Shown: positions 9,584-19,426, numbered from the stretch's first letter. The stretch is 64,000 bases of DNA from Arthrobacter pascens (GCF_030815585.1 NZ_JAUSWY010000001.1:1240001-1304000), one strand, 5' to 3'. Notes: generated from the sequence alone by a model not told the origin. Numbers and translations are program-made.

Positions 9584-10807
9584 ATGGACGCTGTGCGAAT
9601 CGTGGAGGACGAAGTCCGCGAGCTGATCCGTCGGCGGGGGCTCGACCCCTTGCGGCAAGCTGGAGAGGTCCGGCGCCTTGTTGAGGCGGCGGTCACTGAC
9701 TACGACGAGCGTGCCCTCATGGGGCCGCTTCCTCCGATAGGTCCACTGGAGGCTGCCCGCAGGTTCGTTTTTGATGCGGTTGCCGGCTTTGGGGCGCTTC
9801 AGCCGCTGCTGGACGATCCCTCCATCGAGGAAATCTGGCTGAACGCGCCCAACGAAATTTATGTTGCCCGGAACGGCGAATCCGAGCTGACCTCCCTGAG
9901 CCTGACAGATCAGCAGGTGCGCGACCTTGTAGAACGGATGCTGAAGAGTTCTGGCCGCCGCCTCGACATGTCATCTCCTTTTGTGGATGCGGCTTTGCCG
10001 GACGGCTCGAGGCTTCACGTGGTCATTCCGGATGTAACCCGCCGTCACTGGGCGGTGAACATCCGGAAGTTTGTCGTCAAGGCAAGCCGGTTGGAGCACC
10101 TCGTGGAATTGGGCACGCTGACGCCACAGTCAGCCCGGTTCCTCGGCGCCGCCGTGGCCAGCGGACTGAACATCCTGGTTTCGGGTTCCACCCAAGCGGG
10201 TAAGACCACAATGCTTAATTGCCTCGCCGCCAGCATCGGCAGCCGAGAACGGGTGATCACGGTCGAAGAGATCTTTGAACTCCAGTTTCCGTTGCGGGAC
10301 GTGGTGGGCCTCCAATGCCGCCAGCCCAACCTTGAGGGTGAAGGCGAAATTCCTCTGCGCAGGCTCGTCAAGGAAGCGCTGCGGATGCGCCCCGACCGCC
10401 TCGTGGTGGGCGAAGTGCGCGAGGCAGAAAGCCTGGACATGCTGATCGCCTTGAACTCGGGCTTGCCAGGGATGTGTACTGTCCATGCGAACTCAGCCCA
10501 CGACGCGGTGACCAAGATCTGTACCCTTCCACTGCTGGCCGGGGAAAACATCTCCAGCGCCTTTGTGGTTCCCACCGTTGCCTCGTGCATCGATCTTGTG
10601 GTGCACTGCAGCCGGCAGACCAATGGTCGCCGCCATGTAACGGAGATCCTGTCCCTGGGCCGGCGGGTGGAGAACGGCATCATTGAGTCATCGATGGTGT
10701 TCGCCACGGCGGACGGACAACTTCAGCCGAGGGCCAACTCAATGCCGTCGCCCGAGAAATTTGCCCGCGCCGGTTACGACGTCGCCGCACTGCTGGAGCC
10801 CCGCTGA
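9584..10807 (+). CDS. cpaF: TadA/CpaF-family secretion ATPase
   Basis: A 407-residue hexameric ATPase that powers Tad (type IVc) pilus assembly at the inner face of the membrane. The N-terminal domain (~1-150) includes DDPSIEEIWLNAPNEIYVAR. The RecA-like core has the Walker A loop GSTQAGKTTM, the acidic TVEEIFEL box, the Walker B segment RLVVGEVR and the His-box MCTVHANSA. The start at 9584 is set by TATTGGGGAACTC directly upstream; longer frame readings lack a Shine-Dalgarno. It is the first gene of an apparently single transcript with tadB, tadC and small pilin-like genes. The expected upstream cpaE/tadZ partner is absent. Confidence 0.92.
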   Translation: MDAVRIVEDEVRELIRRRGLDPLRQAGEVRRLVEAAVTDYDERALMGPLPPIGPLEAARRFVFDAVAGFGALQPLLDDPSIEEIWLNAPNEIYVARNGESELTSLSLTDQQVRDLVERMLKSSGRRLDMSSPFVDAALPDGSRLHVVIPDVTRRHWAVNIRKFVVKASRLEHLVELGTLTPQSARFLGAAVASGLNILVSGSTQAGKTTMLNCLAASIGSRERVITVEEIFELQFPLRDVVGLQCRQPNLEGEGEIPLRRLVKEALRMRPDRLVVGEVREAESLDMLIALNSGLPGMCTVHANSAHDAVTKICTLPLLAGENISSAFVVPTVASCIDLVVHCSRQTNGRRHVTEILSLGRRVENGIIESSMVFATADGQLQPRANSMPSPEKFARAGYDVAALLEPR

Positions 10808-11661
10808 TGGCGCCTCTCCTGGGGGTGCTTGCAGGAACCGGGCTGTTCCTTGTCTGGTGGTCTTTCTGGGAGCAACCGAAACCCGCTGACCGCCCTCCGA
10901 AAGTCAACCGGCTGGAGGACCTGCTCGCATCCGCCGGCATTGAAAGGGTGACAGGGACCGGACTCGTTGCCACGTGCCTGGGCCTAGGCATATTTGTGAC
11001 ACTCGTCTTCTATGCTGTCAGCAGGTCCTGGCCTATGTCTGCATGCTTTGGACTGTTCGGTGCGTGGCTTCCGGTCAGCCTGGTCCGATGGCGGGCGAAG
11101 AAGAGGACGGCGGTGCTGCGCCAGCTGTGGCCCGACGTGGTTGATCATCTGAGGTCCGCTATCCGGGCGGGGTTGTCCCTGCCCGAAGCCCTCATCCAGC
11201 TGGGCGCAAAGGGCCCGGAGGAGCTCCGGCATGTTTTTCGGGACTTCGGTGCAGATTATCGCGCCGGGGGCCAGTTCGACGGATCCTTGAACAAGCTCAA
11301 GGACCGGCTGGCTGATCCGGTGGCAGACCGGATAGTCGAGGCCCTCCGACTGACACGCGAAGTGGGCGGGTCCGACCTCGGGAAACTGCTCGGAACCCTT
11401 GCTGAGTTTCTTCGTGAAGATGCCCGGACGCGAAGCGAACTGGAGGCCAGGCAGTCGTGGACCGTCAACGCAGCCAGGCTCGCTGTTGCCGCCCCGTGGA
11501 TTGTGATGGTCCTTCTAGCCAGCCGGCCTGAAGCCGTGCAGGCCTACAATACGCCGCTGGGAGCCGGGGTCCTGGTGGCCGGCCTGGTGGTGTCACTTGT
11601 CTGTTACTCCATCATGCTGCGCATCGGCGCACTTCCGCAGGACGAACGGGTGCTCCGATGA
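10807..11661 (+). CDS. tadB: TadB-like type II secretion F-domain membrane protein
   Basis: A 284-residue inner-membrane platform protein of the Tad pilus. Hydrophobic segments lie near the N-terminus, around residues 57-90, and at the C-terminus (~235-270). The cytoplasmic T2SSF domain in between contains SAIRAGLSLPEALIQLG. Its ATG shares one base with the TGA of cpaF, and its stop overlaps the tadC start by 4 bp, a translationally coupled arrangement. It is expected to contact the ATPase and TadC. Confidence 0.88.
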   Translation: MAPLLGVLAGTGLFLVWWSFWEQPKPADRPPKVNRLEDLLASAGIERVTGTGLVATCLGLGIFVTLVFYAVSRSWPMSACFGLFGAWLPVSLVRWRAKKRTAVLRQLWPDVVDHLRSAIRAGLSLPEALIQLGAKGPEELRHVFRDFGADYRAGGQFDGSLNKLKDRLADPVADRIVEALRLTREVGGSDLGKLLGTLAEFLREDARTRSELEARQSWTVNAARLAVAAPWIVMVLLASRPEAVQAYNTPLGAGVLVAGLVVSLVCYSIMLRIGALPQDERVLR

Positions 11662-12527
11662 CCGGTACTTCTGCGGCTGCTATCGTCTACGGCGTTATTC
11701 TGGGGGCAGGCCTCTGGTTGCTGCTGTTCAGGTTGCCCTTTATGCGTCCCACGACCTTCACCCAGCGGATCGGCCCGCTGGAACGGATCGTGCGCCCCGT
11801 GCTGCGCGATGGCCTGATCGCCCGGGGCAAGCTGAACCTGGGTTCAAAGGCGCTCGCCCGGAGGCTGGCCCAGGCAGGCATCAACAAATCACCTGTTGAG
11901 TTCCGCGCCGAACAGGTTCTGTGGGCAGCTGCTGGGTTTGTTATTTCCATTGGGCTGGTTGTCCTGGGTGCCGTGTCCGGCCGCTTCAGTCCTGTCCTGG
12001 CTGTCATTGCGGTCCTGGGGAGTGCGCTCGGCGGCTTTCTGTTCCGCGACTATTGGCTGGGCGTCCAGATCAGCAAGCGGGAATCCCGGATGATGGCCGA
12101 GTTCCCCAGCCTCGCCGAGCTAATGGCCCTGGCAGTCAGCGCTGGGGAAAGCGCCACCGGTGCCCTGGACAGGGTCTGCCGCAGTGCGCGCGGAGAACTG
12201 GCCAAGGAATTCTCCAAGATCCTTGCCGAAACCAGGGCAGGCAAACCGCTGGTCGAAGCCCTGCAGGAATTTTCAGCCCGCACCGACCTGAGCCCGCTGG
12301 TCAGGTTTGTTGACGGCATCATTGTTGCAGTCGAGCGGGGCACACCTTTGGCGGACGTGCTCCGGGCACAAGCCCAGGACGTCCGGGACACTGCGAAGCG
12401 GGAACTCATGGAATCAGCGGGCAAAAAGGAGATTGGCATGATGGTGCCGCTGGTATTCGGAGTCCTTCCGCTGACGGTGGTCTTCGCGGTCTTTCCTGGC
12501 ATTGCAGCGATCAGCCTGGGCTTCTAG
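11658..12527 (+). CDS. tadC: TadC-like type II secretion F-domain membrane protein
   Basis: A 289-residue second platform protein of the Tad pilus. Membrane segments are at the N-terminus, two around residues 90-132, and one at the very C-terminus. The T2SSF domain includes FPSLAELMALAVSAGESATGALDRV, and GKKEIGMMVPLVFGVLPL precedes the last helix. It overlaps tadB by ATGA and is followed by 117 bp before the next small gene. Confidence 0.88.
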   Translation: MTGTSAAAIVYGVILGAGLWLLLFRLPFMRPTTFTQRIGPLERIVRPVLRDGLIARGKLNLGSKALARRLAQAGINKSPVEFRAEQVLWAAAGFVISIGLVVLGAVSGRFSPVLAVIAVLGSALGGFLFRDYWLGVQISKRESRMMAEFPSLAELMALAVSAGESATGALDRVCRSARGELAKEFSKILAETRAGKPLVEALQEFSARTDLSPLVRFVDGIIVAVERGTPLADVLRAQAQDVRDTAKRELMESAGKKEIGMMVPLVFGVLPLTVVFAVFPGIAAISLGF

Positions 12528-12644
12528 GCGGCCACGGATGTCAGCTAATGGAGGTTACGAACCCCAGCACAGTCCAGAACCAGACAAGAACCTGCCGGAC
12601 AGCCGGCCTTGACATCACGTAGTACTCGAAGAATGGGACTGAAA

Positions 12645-12911
12645 ATGAAATACTTGGGAATCCGCAGCGCACTGCTGCTCCTGACGCTTATGGCTGGACC
12701 CTGCACGGCGTGGGTAACCAACGCGCCAGGGAAGGCCAAAGTGCAGGGACACCATGACGTGCCGTACGGAGACCACCCGGAGCGGGGGGACGTCCCGGGG
12801 TGGGTCTTGATCACACTGATGTCGGCGGTTCTGGTGGCGGGTTTGCTGGCGCTCGCAGGCCCGGCGCTCGAAACGATGTTCAACCAGGCTATGGACAAGG
12901 TCGGAAAGTAG
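12645..12911 (+). CDS. Small membrane protein, likely Flp-type pilin subunit
   Basis: An 88-residue protein with an N-terminal hydrophobic stretch (KYLGIRSALLLLTLM), a short His-rich middle, and a C-terminal helix of ~20 hydrophobic residues starting at GDVPGWVLITLMSAVLV. The C-terminal part resembles small Flp/TadE-associated actinobacterial proteins placed between tadC and tadE. The classical Flp signature (Gly then Glu and Tyr after a prepilin cleavage site) is not clear, so its role as the major pilin is inferred from position. An alternative ATG at 12633 has no better ribosome-binding site. Confidence 0.6.
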   Translation: MKYLGIRSALLLLTLMAGPCTAWVTNAPGKAKVQGHHDVPYGDHPERGDVPGWVLITLMSAVLVAGLLALAGPALETMFNQAMDKVGK

Positions 12912-12914
12912 GCC

Positions 12915-13334
12915 ATGCCGGAGCACCGCCCGCGGGGAAGCGGCGGCGACTCAGGCAAGGGCGGCCCGGAAGAACGCGGCTCTGCGGTGGTGGACTTCGT
13001 GATGGTGGGCAGCCTGCTCACGATGTTCTTTCTGGCCATCATCCAGCTCACACTCGTCCTCCACGTGCGGAACACGCTCATCGACGCGGCTGCTTCGGGA
13101 GCGCGCTACGGAACATTGGCGGACCGTGGGGCAGCCGACGCGGCGGAACGCGCAGGGGACTTGATTGGAACGGCCCTAAACGCTGACTTCGCCCAGGACA
13201 TCAGCACCTCGGAAGTGACGTTTCAGGGCCTCCGGACGCTGGAAGTTACCATCAAGGCGCCCATGCCCGTGATCGGTCTCATCGGCCCGCGGGCGATGCT
13301 GGAGGTCAAGGGCCATGCCGCGATCCAGCCCTAA
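12915..13334 (+). CDS. TadE-like pseudopilin
   Basis: A 139-residue protein with the TadE signature: a charged N-terminus, then ERGSAVVDFVMVGSLLTMFF, where the Glu/Asp-Phe pair begins a single membrane helix, followed by an extracytoplasmic domain. TadE proteins are processed by the prepilin peptidase and are minor components of Tad pili. Its 3' end overlaps the next gene by 20 bp. Confidence 0.85.
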   Translation: MPEHRPRGSGGDSGKGGPEERGSAVVDFVMVGSLLTMFFLAIIQLTLVLHVRNTLIDAAASGARYGTLADRGAADAAERAGDLIGTALNADFAQDISTSEVTFQGLRTLEVTIKAPMPVIGLIGPRAMLEVKGHAAIQP

Positions 13335-13845
13335 AGCGCCTTCCGGCCCGGCACCATGGCAAGCACGCATAGAGGGCAGGATCAGCCAGGCCCTGTGCCG
13401 TGTTCCTGCCAAGGCCGGGCGGATTCCTGAGCCGTGCGAACGGGGGAGCGCAGTGGTCGAGTTCACTTTCCTGGCTTTGCTTCTCATGGTCCCTCTGGTC
13501 TACTTCGTCATCAGCATGGGGCAAATCCAGGGCGGATCCTTTGCCGTGGTCGGCGCTGCCGACCAGGCCGCGAAAGTTTACGTGGCTCAGCCGGACCCAC
13601 AGTCAGCCCAAACCGCGGCGGAGCAGGCAGCGCTCATCGCCCTGGCGGATTACGGCCACGCTGCCGAGGACGCACGTGTCTCAACCAGTTGCGATCCCAC
13701 CGACTGCCAGGCTGCGGGGACAGCCGTTACGGTGACCGTAAATCTCATCGTGCCTTTGCCCTTTGTCCCGTTCAGCGAGGCGCTCAGGCTCAACGCCAGC
13801 GAAGTCGAGGCTTCGTCAACGCAGCTCGTGGGAAGGTTCCGATGA
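13315..13845 (+). CDS. TadE/TadF-like pseudopilin
   Basis: A 176-residue protein. After ~40 residues comes ERGSAVVEFTFLALLLMVPL, again the Gly-Ser-Ala-Val-Val-Glu-Phe start of a TadE-type membrane helix. The exported part has two Cys close together (TSCDPTDCQA), suggesting a disulfide. It overlaps tadE by 20 bp at its start and the next gene by 4 bp at its end. A shorter start nearer the helix cannot be excluded. Confidence 0.82.
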   Translation: MPRSSPKAPSGPAPWQARIEGRISQALCRVPAKAGRIPEPCERGSAVVEFTFLALLLMVPLVYFVISMGQIQGGSFAVVGAADQAAKVYVAQPDPQSAQTAAEQAALIALADYGHAAEDARVSTSCDPTDCQAAGTAVTVTVNLIVPLPFVPFSEALRLNASEVEASSTQLVGRFR

Positions 13846-14288
13846 GGGTTAAAGGAGCCGACGAGGATGGCCAGGTCATTGTACTTATCATCGGTTACGT
13901 CCTGCTGGCGCTCCTGGTGACCACTGTGGTTATCGGCATCTCCAGCGTTTACCTCGAGCACAAGAGGTTGCTGTCATTGGCCGACGGCGCCTCGCTCGCG
14001 GCCGCCGGCAGCTTCACCCTGGGCGAGGTCGGGACGGAAGGAGGCAGCCCCTCTGCGGTCCTGAGTTCCGCCCGCGTCACGAATGTTGCCAGAGACTTCG
14101 TCATCAGGACGCCTGCTTCACAGCGGTTCGACAAACTGGCGGTCACTTCGGCGACCGGCAGCCCGGACGGATCCACCGCCGTTGTGGTCCTCAGCGCAAC
14201 GGTCCGCCCGCCGGTGGTGAACTTCCTGGTGCCGGACGGGATCAGGATCGAAGCTACCTCCACCGCGCGTTCGAGGCTTGCCCGGTGA
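13842..14288 (+). CDS. TadG-like pilus-associated membrane protein
   Basis: A 148-residue protein starting at the ATG that overlaps the preceding TGA. The N-terminus DEDGQVIVLIIGYVLLALLV is the typical putative Flp pilus-assembly TadE/G-like helix, followed by HKRLLSLADGASLAAAGS as in this family of the actinobacterial tad locus. It is the last gene of the tad unit; prfB begins 55 bp later. The long open frame upstream of 13842 overlaps the previous gene out of frame and is a shadow. Confidence 0.8.
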   Translation: MRVKGADEDGQVIVLIIGYVLLALLVTTVVIGISSVYLEHKRLLSLADGASLAAAGSFTLGEVGTEGGSPSAVLSSARVTNVARDFVIRTPASQRFDKLAVTSATGSPDGSTAVVVLSATVRPPVVNFLVPDGIRIEATSTARSRLAR

Positions 14289-14343
14289 CGGGGAAGCCTC
14301 GAGGGTCGGGGGTCCCGGCAGGATAGCGTAGGCTTAAACAACC

Positions 14344-15459
14344 ATGGCCAATATTGATTTTTCCGCAGAAATCCGCGCTCTTCGCTCCACCTACACCTCC
14401 ATCGAACGAGTCACCGATGTTGAGGCTCTGAAGGAAGACATCGCGGAGCTGAGCGAGCGGGCGGGCCAACCCGATCTGTGGGACGACCCCGCTGCGGCCC
14501 AGAAAATCACGTCCCGGCTGTCCCACCGCCAGACAGAGTTGGAGCGACTCAACACCCTCGTATCACGGATCGATGACCTGGAGGTCCTGGTGGAGCTCGG
14601 CCAGGACGAGCACGACGCCGATTCCATGGGCGAAGCGGCCACCGAACTCGAGTCCATCTGGAAATCGCTGAAGGAACTGGAAGTCGTGACGCTGCTGTCC
14701 GGTGAATACGACGAACGTGAGGCCGTGGTCTCCATCCGCGCAGGGGCGGGCGGCGTCGACGCCGCAGACTTTGCCGAGATGCTGATGCGCATGTACCTGC
14801 GCTGGGCTGAACGCCATGGTTACCCCACCACCGTGATGGACACCTCCTACGCCGAAGAGGCAGGCCTCAAGTCGGCCACCTTCGAAGTCAAGGCGCCCTA
14901 CGCCTTCGGCACGCTGAGCGTTGAAGCCGGAACCCACCGGCTGGTGAGGATCAGCCCCTTTGATAACCAGGGCAGGCGTCAGACCTCGTTTGCGGCCGTT
15001 GAGGTGATCCCGCTGATCGAACAGACGGACTCCATCGACATCCCGGACAACGAGATCCGCGTAGATGTCTTCAGGTCATCGGGACCGGGTGGTCAGTCTG
15101 TCAACACCACTGACTCCGCGGTGCGCCTCACCCACATCCCGACCGGCACCGTGGTGTCCATGCAGAACGAAAAGTCTCAGCTGCAGAACCGTGCGGCCGC
15201 AATGCGCGTGCTGCAGTCCCGTCTGCTCCTCCTTAAGAAGGAACAGGAGGACGCCGAAAAGAAGGCATTCGCCGGGGACGTGAAGGCGTCCTGGGGCGAC
15301 CAGATGCGGTCCTACGTCCTCAACCCGTACCAGATGGTCAAGGACCTCAGGACGGAACACGAAGTGGGCAACACCTCGGCCGTATTCGACGGCGAGATTG
15401 ACGACTTCATCGACGCCGGCATCCGCTGGCGCACCGACAACCGCAACGCCGAGAAATAG
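14344..15459 (+). CDS. prfB: Peptide chain release factor 2
   Basis: A 371-residue class I release factor. The anticodon-like SPF tripeptide is seen in [11 protein letters not shown], which sets UGA/UAA specificity. The universal GGQ that triggers hydrolysis is in [17 protein letters not shown]. The reading frame is continuous from [11 protein letters not shown], so the autoregulatory +1 frameshift site found in many bacteria is absent, as is usual in actinobacteria. It is followed by ftsE after 177 bp. Confidence 0.96.
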   Translation: MANIDFSAEIRALRSTYTSIERVTDVEALKEDIAELSERAGQPDLWDDPAAAQKITSRLSHRQTELERLNTLVSRIDDLEVLVELGQDEHDADSMGEAATELESIWKSLKELEVVTLLSGEYDEREAVVSIRAGAGGVDAADFAEMLMRMYLRWAERHGYPTTVMDTSYAEEAGLKSATFEVKAPYAFGTLSVEAGTHRLVRISPFDNQGRRQTSFAAVEVIPLIEQTDSIDIPDNEIRVDVFRSSGPGGQSVNTTDSAVRLTHIPTGTVVSMQNEKSQLQNRAAAMRVLQSRLLLLKKEQEDAEKKAFAGDVKASWGDQMRSYVLNPYQMVKDLRTEHEVGNTSAVFDGEIDDFIDAGIRWRTDNRNAEK

Positions 15460-15636
15460 CCTGGGGATGCCTACCAGGTAGGCCGGATCCTGCGACACGC
15501 CACGGAAACCCCCGAAATCCAGCCAAAAGACTGCGTATAGTCGAGGAGCCGGAGCTCTACTTCCCCCAAAAGAAAGCCCGCGCACCGGCTGCAGATCTGG
15601 GCTGCACCAGCCATGCCCTGCAGGGTACTTAGGGCC

Positions 15637-16431
15637 ATGATCCGATTCGAAAATGTCACCAAGGTCTACGACCAGAAGGTCCGGCCTGCGCTCGACGACG
15701 TCACCCTAGAAATTGACCGTGGTGAATTCGCCTTCCTCGTGGGTGCTTCAGGGTCCGGCAAGTCGACCTTCCTGCGGCTGGTACTCAAGGAGGACCGGGC
15801 ATCATCAGGAGCCGTGTATGTCGCCGGTCAGAATGTAGCCAAGATCTCCAGCTGGCGCGTGCCCAAGCTTCGCCGCGGAATCGGCGTGGTCTTCCAGGAC
15901 TTCCGGCTCCTTCCACAGAAAAACGTCTTTGCCAACGTTGCCTTTGCCATGCAGGTCATCGGCAAGAGCCGCAGCGTCATCCGGGACACCGTCCCGGAGG
16001 TGCTCAAGACAGTGGGACTCGAAGGCAAAGAGCACCGCATGCCGCACGAACTCTCTGGCGGTGAGCAGCAGCGCGTGGCCATCGCCCGTGCTGTCGTGAA
16101 CAGGCCAGGCATCCTCCTCGCCGACGAACCCACCGGAAACCTGGACCCCACCACGTCGATGGGCATCATGGGTGTGCTGGACAAAATCAACCAGAACGGC
16201 ACCACTGTGGTCATGGCCACCCACGACGACGACATCGTCAACGAAATGCGCAAGCGCGTGGTGGAGCTGAAGAACGGCCAGGTCATTCGTGACGAAGCCA
16301 GGGCGCTCTACACATCCATGATTCCTGTTGTGGGCCAGTCGCGGCGGATTAAGGATGCCAGCGGCCGGGAAGAACCGCTGCCCGCCAGCCCCGCGGACAA
16401 CCTGCCCGACGCAGGGGAGGAGCAGCGATGA
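15637..16431 (+). CDS. ftsE: Cell division ATP-binding protein
   Basis: A 264-residue ABC ATPase. Walker A is GASGSGKST, the Q-loop VFQDFRLL, the signature LSGGEQQR and the Walker [13 protein letters not shown]. FtsE pairs with FtsX at the divisome and drives extracytoplasmic peptidoglycan hydrolases. The C-terminal ~35 residues are a variable charged tail. The start at 15637 begins the conserved [11 protein letters not shown]. Its stop overlaps the ftsX start (ATGA). Confidence 0.95.
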   Translation: MIRFENVTKVYDQKVRPALDDVTLEIDRGEFAFLVGASGSGKSTFLRLVLKEDRASSGAVYVAGQNVAKISSWRVPKLRRGIGVVFQDFRLLPQKNVFANVAFAMQVIGKSRSVIRDTVPEVLKTVGLEGKEHRMPHELSGGEQQRVAIARAVVNRPGILLADEPTGNLDPTTSMGIMGVLDKINQNGTTVVMATHDDDIVNEMRKRVVELKNGQVIRDEARALYTSMIPVVGQSRRIKDASGREEPLPASPADNLPDAGEEQR

Positions 16432-17342
16432 GGCTCGCTTTTATCCTCGGCGAGATCGGCAGCGGACTCCGGCGCAATGTGTCCATGGTGGTCTCGGTCA
16501 TCCTGGTCACGTTCGTTTCCCTGACATTCGTCGGTGCCGCAGGTATGCTCCAGCTTCAGATCAACCAGATGAAGGGCTACTGGTACGACAAAGTCCAGGT
16601 GGCCATCTTCCTCTGCGGTGACGGCTCGACGGCGGCGGGTTGCGCCACCGGCCCGGTCACCCCGGAGCAGCAGGAGAACCTTCAGACGCTCCTCGAATCG
16701 CCCGCAGTGGCCCAGTACGTCAACGACTTCCAGTTCGAGTCCAAGGAAGAGGCCTACAAGCACTTCAAGGACCAGTTCTCCAACTCGCCGATCGTGGATT
16801 CAGTCACGCCGGATCAGCTCCCCGCCTCCTTCCGGATCAACATGAAGGACCCGGAAAAGTACCAGATCATCAGTGAGACGTTTTCCTCCCAGCCCGGGGT
16901 GGAAACTGTGATTGACCAGCGCCAGCTGCTGGAGCGGCTCTTTTCGGCCATGAACGCCGCGTCCCTCGTGGCCGTGAGCATCGCTGGCGTGATGATTGTC
17001 TGTGCCATCCTCCTCATCGCCACAACCATCAGGCTTTCGGCCTTTAGCCGCCGCCGCGAGACCGGGATCATGCGCCTGGTGGGAGCCTCCAAGACGGTGA
17101 TCCAGCTTCCGTTCATCCTTGAAGGCGTTATCGCGGCCGTGATCGGCGCGGCATTGGCATCCGGTACGCTTTGGGCTGTTGCCCACTTCTTCCTGGGCGA
17201 GTACCTGTCCAAGCAATATCCGGACACGGCATTCATCTCGCCAGGACAGACGCTCATCCTTGCGCCTGCGTTGCTAATCCTTGGCGGATCCTTGGCAGGA
17301 ATTTCGTCTCTCTTGACCCTACGCAGATATTTGAGGGTCTAG
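16428..17342 (+). CDS. ftsX: Cell division permease-like protein
   Basis: A 304-residue membrane protein with an N-terminal helix (~20-45), an extracellular domain (~50-170), and three C-terminal helices (~180-205, 230-255, 270-295). The region around the second helix has the FtsX-type [18 protein letters not shown]. The exported loop contains two Cys 10 residues apart ([12 protein letters not shown]), a possible disulfide. It works with FtsE to activate a wall hydrolase; the neighbour M23 gene is the obvious candidate target. Confidence 0.94.
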   Translation: MRLAFILGEIGSGLRRNVSMVVSVILVTFVSLTFVGAAGMLQLQINQMKGYWYDKVQVAIFLCGDGSTAAGCATGPVTPEQQENLQTLLESPAVAQYVNDFQFESKEEAYKHFKDQFSNSPIVDSVTPDQLPASFRINMKDPEKYQIISETFSSQPGVETVIDQRQLLERLFSAMNAASLVAVSIAGVMIVCAILLIATTIRLSAFSRRRETGIMRLVGASKTVIQLPFILEGVIAAVIGAALASGTLWAVAHFFLGEYLSKQYPDTAFISPGQTLILAPALLILGGSLAGISSLLTLRRYLRV

Positions 17343-17369
17343 GCTGTGCAAACCGACCAAGGAATGCTT

Positions 17370-18776
17370 ATGACTGCAATGCACGGAACCCCGCCCCGGC
17401 ACCGTCAGGACGGCCGCCGCCGCTCCGCCCGCCGGACCGGCATCATCGGAAGTGTCCTGGCGCTGGTCCTCGCCGCCAGCCTTGGCGCCGCAGCCCCGAT
17501 GGCGCTCGCGGATGAGCTGGAAGACAAGCAGGCTGCCCTCGAAGCAGAGGCGGCCCGTGTCCAGCAGTCCCTGGAATTTGTGGACTCGCGGATCGCCAAG
17601 GCAGCGGGTGACCTGGTGATCTACCAGGGCCAACTCCCCGGTGCGCAGCAGGCGTTGATGGAAGCCCAGGGCAGGGTGGCCAGTGCGGTGAAGGAAGTCG
17701 AGGCGCTCGCCGCCAGGGTTGATCTGGCGCAGCAGAACAAAGCCAAGATCACCCAGCAGCTTGAGACAGACAAGCAGAAGATCGCGTCTACCAAGAAGCT
17801 GATCGGCCAGATTGCCACGCAGGCGTACAAGGCTGGTGGAGTCCCCTCCAATCTCACCCTCTTCTTCGGGTCGAACGGCGGCGGTAGCCTGACAGACACC
17901 ATGGATCTGGCCGATCAGGCCATGCGCAGCCAGAACTCCGCCATGGACAAGCTCTCGCAGCAGAATGCCACCAACGTGAACTCCCAGGCCAGGCTTGAGG
18001 CTGTAGAGGCGGAGATCCAGGACCTGAAGGCCAAGGCCGAGGCCGCGCTGGCCAGGGAAAAGGCAGCCCGCGACGAGGCCGAGGCCAAAAAGGCGGAAGT
18101 GGATCGGCTGATTGCCGACACCACCCGCCTCAACGATGAACTCCAGGCGGCCAAGCCGGGCATCCAGAGCCAACTGGCCGCTGTCAAGGCAAGCCAGGAC
18201 GCGGTAGCCGGGGAAATCGTCGAACGCGACCGCAGACTGCGCGAAGCTTGGGAAGCTGAGCAGCGGCGCCTCGCGGAGGCTGCCGCGGCTGCCGCCCGCG
18301 CCCGGGGCCAGGCCGTGCAGCCGTATGCTCCGGTGACCGGATCGCCGTCTGCCTTTGGGCTGCGGCACCCGTTCGACAGCAACGTGCCCATCACCTCCGG
18401 CTTCGGCTGGCGCGCCACGCCTCCGGGCACTATCGATTTCTACGGCACGGGCGGTTACCTGCACACCGGCATCGACTTTGGTGCATCCTGCGGCACCCCC
18501 GTGTATGCGGCGGCAGCCGGTGAGGTGTTTTCCTCAGGATGGAACTCCGGTGACGGGGGCGGATGGCGGGTCAAGCTCTCCCACGGTGTGGTGGAGGGCA
18601 ACTCCCTGACCACTGTCTATTACCACAACAGCAGCATAGTGGTCGCCAACGGCCAGCAGGTTTCCCAGGGACAGCTGATCGCGTACTCCGGAAACACCGG
18701 AAACTCCACCGGATGCCATGCGCACTTTGAATCCTGGCTCAACGGCGCCGCCGTTGATCCGATGCGCCTGCTGTAG
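17370..18776 (+). CDS. Coiled-coil M23 peptidoglycan hydrolase / FtsEX effector
   Basis: A 468-residue secreted protein. Signal peptide ~1-50 (ARRTGIIGSVLALVLAASLG, cleavage near ALA-DE). A long coiled coil at ~50-310 is rich in Ala, Glu, Lys and Gln. The C-terminal LytM/M23 domain has HTGIDFG (HxxxD) and CHAHFE (HxH), so all zinc ligands are present and it may be an active endopeptidase, unlike EnvC. The layout and position right after ftsEX resemble PcsB/EnvC-type partners. I chose the ATG at 17370 because AAGGA lies six bases upstream; a GTG at 17346 and an ATG at 17364 are possible. Confidence 0.88.
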   Translation: MTAMHGTPPRHRQDGRRRSARRTGIIGSVLALVLAASLGAAAPMALADELEDKQAALEAEAARVQQSLEFVDSRIAKAAGDLVIYQGQLPGAQQALMEAQGRVASAVKEVEALAARVDLAQQNKAKITQQLETDKQKIASTKKLIGQIATQAYKAGGVPSNLTLFFGSNGGGSLTDTMDLADQAMRSQNSAMDKLSQQNATNVNSQARLEAVEAEIQDLKAKAEAALAREKAARDEAEAKKAEVDRLIADTTRLNDELQAAKPGIQSQLAAVKASQDAVAGEIVERDRRLREAWEAEQRRLAEAAAAAARARGQAVQPYAPVTGSPSAFGLRHPFDSNVPITSGFGWRATPPGTIDFYGTGGYLHTGIDFGASCGTPVYAAAAGEVFSSGWNSGDGGGWRVKLSHGVVEGNSLTTVYYHNSSIVVANGQQVSQGQLIAYSGNTGNSTGCHAHFESWLNGAAVDPMRLL

Positions 18777-18863
18777 GGGCGTTCCGCTCCTGCCGTAGAC
18801 TGGGATGACTCCGTGCCCGATCGGCCGGAGTCATCAAGGATTCAAGAACTGAGGAGTTCCACC

Positions 18864-19334
18864 GTGCCCAAAGAAAGTGGCCGTAAAGTAGTGGCCACCA
18901 ACCGTAAGGCCCGGCATGACTACCACGTGCTGGACACGTATGAGGCCGGCATTGCCCTGATGGGAACAGAAGTGAAGTCCCTGCGGGAGGGCCATGCGTC
19001 CATGGTGGATGGCTTCTGCACCTTCTACAACGACGAGTTGTGGATGGAGGGCATCCATATTCCGGAATACAACCAAGGCAGCTGGACCAACCACTCGGCC
19101 CGCCGGCGGCGCAAGCTGCTGCTGCATCGGGAGGAGCTCATCAAGATCTCCCATAAGATCCGGGAATCGGGCTTCACCATCGTGCCGCTCCAGCTCTACT
19201 TCCTGGACGGCAGGGCCAAGGTGGAGATCGGCGTCGCAAGGGGCAAGAAGGAATACGACAAACGCCAGAGCCTTCGTGAGCAGCAGGACAACCGCGAAGC
19301 CCTGAGGGAGATCCGGGAGCGCAACCGCCGGTAG
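18864..19334 (+). CDS. smpB: SsrA-binding protein
   Basis: A 156-residue OB-fold protein that carries tmRNA to stalled ribosomes. Recognisable blocks are NRKARHDYHVLDTYEAGI, LMGTEVKSLREG and the basic C-terminal tail KKEYDKRQSLREQQDNREA. The start is a GTG at 18864 preceded by GAGGAG; a longer reading from 18813 lacks conservation. Its partner ssrA begins 92 bp downstream, so both parts of the trans-translation system are adjacent. Confidence 0.95.
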   Translation: MPKESGRKVVATNRKARHDYHVLDTYEAGIALMGTEVKSLREGHASMVDGFCTFYNDELWMEGIHIPEYNQGSWTNHSARRRRKLLLHREELIKISHKIRESGFTIVPLQLYFLDGRAKVEIGVARGKKEYDKRQSLREQQDNREALREIRERNRR

Positions 19335-19426
19335 GAATCATTTCCAACGGACATGCGTTATGCTTGATAATCCGGCAGCAATCGATGAGTGTTTCAACTT
19401 CTGTTGCCGGTTTGATAACAAAATAC

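Noticed and set aside
14344..14450. Programmed +1 frameshift in prfB
   Set aside because: The frame is continuous from the conserved N-terminus; no in-frame TGA with a CTTTGA-like slip site is present.
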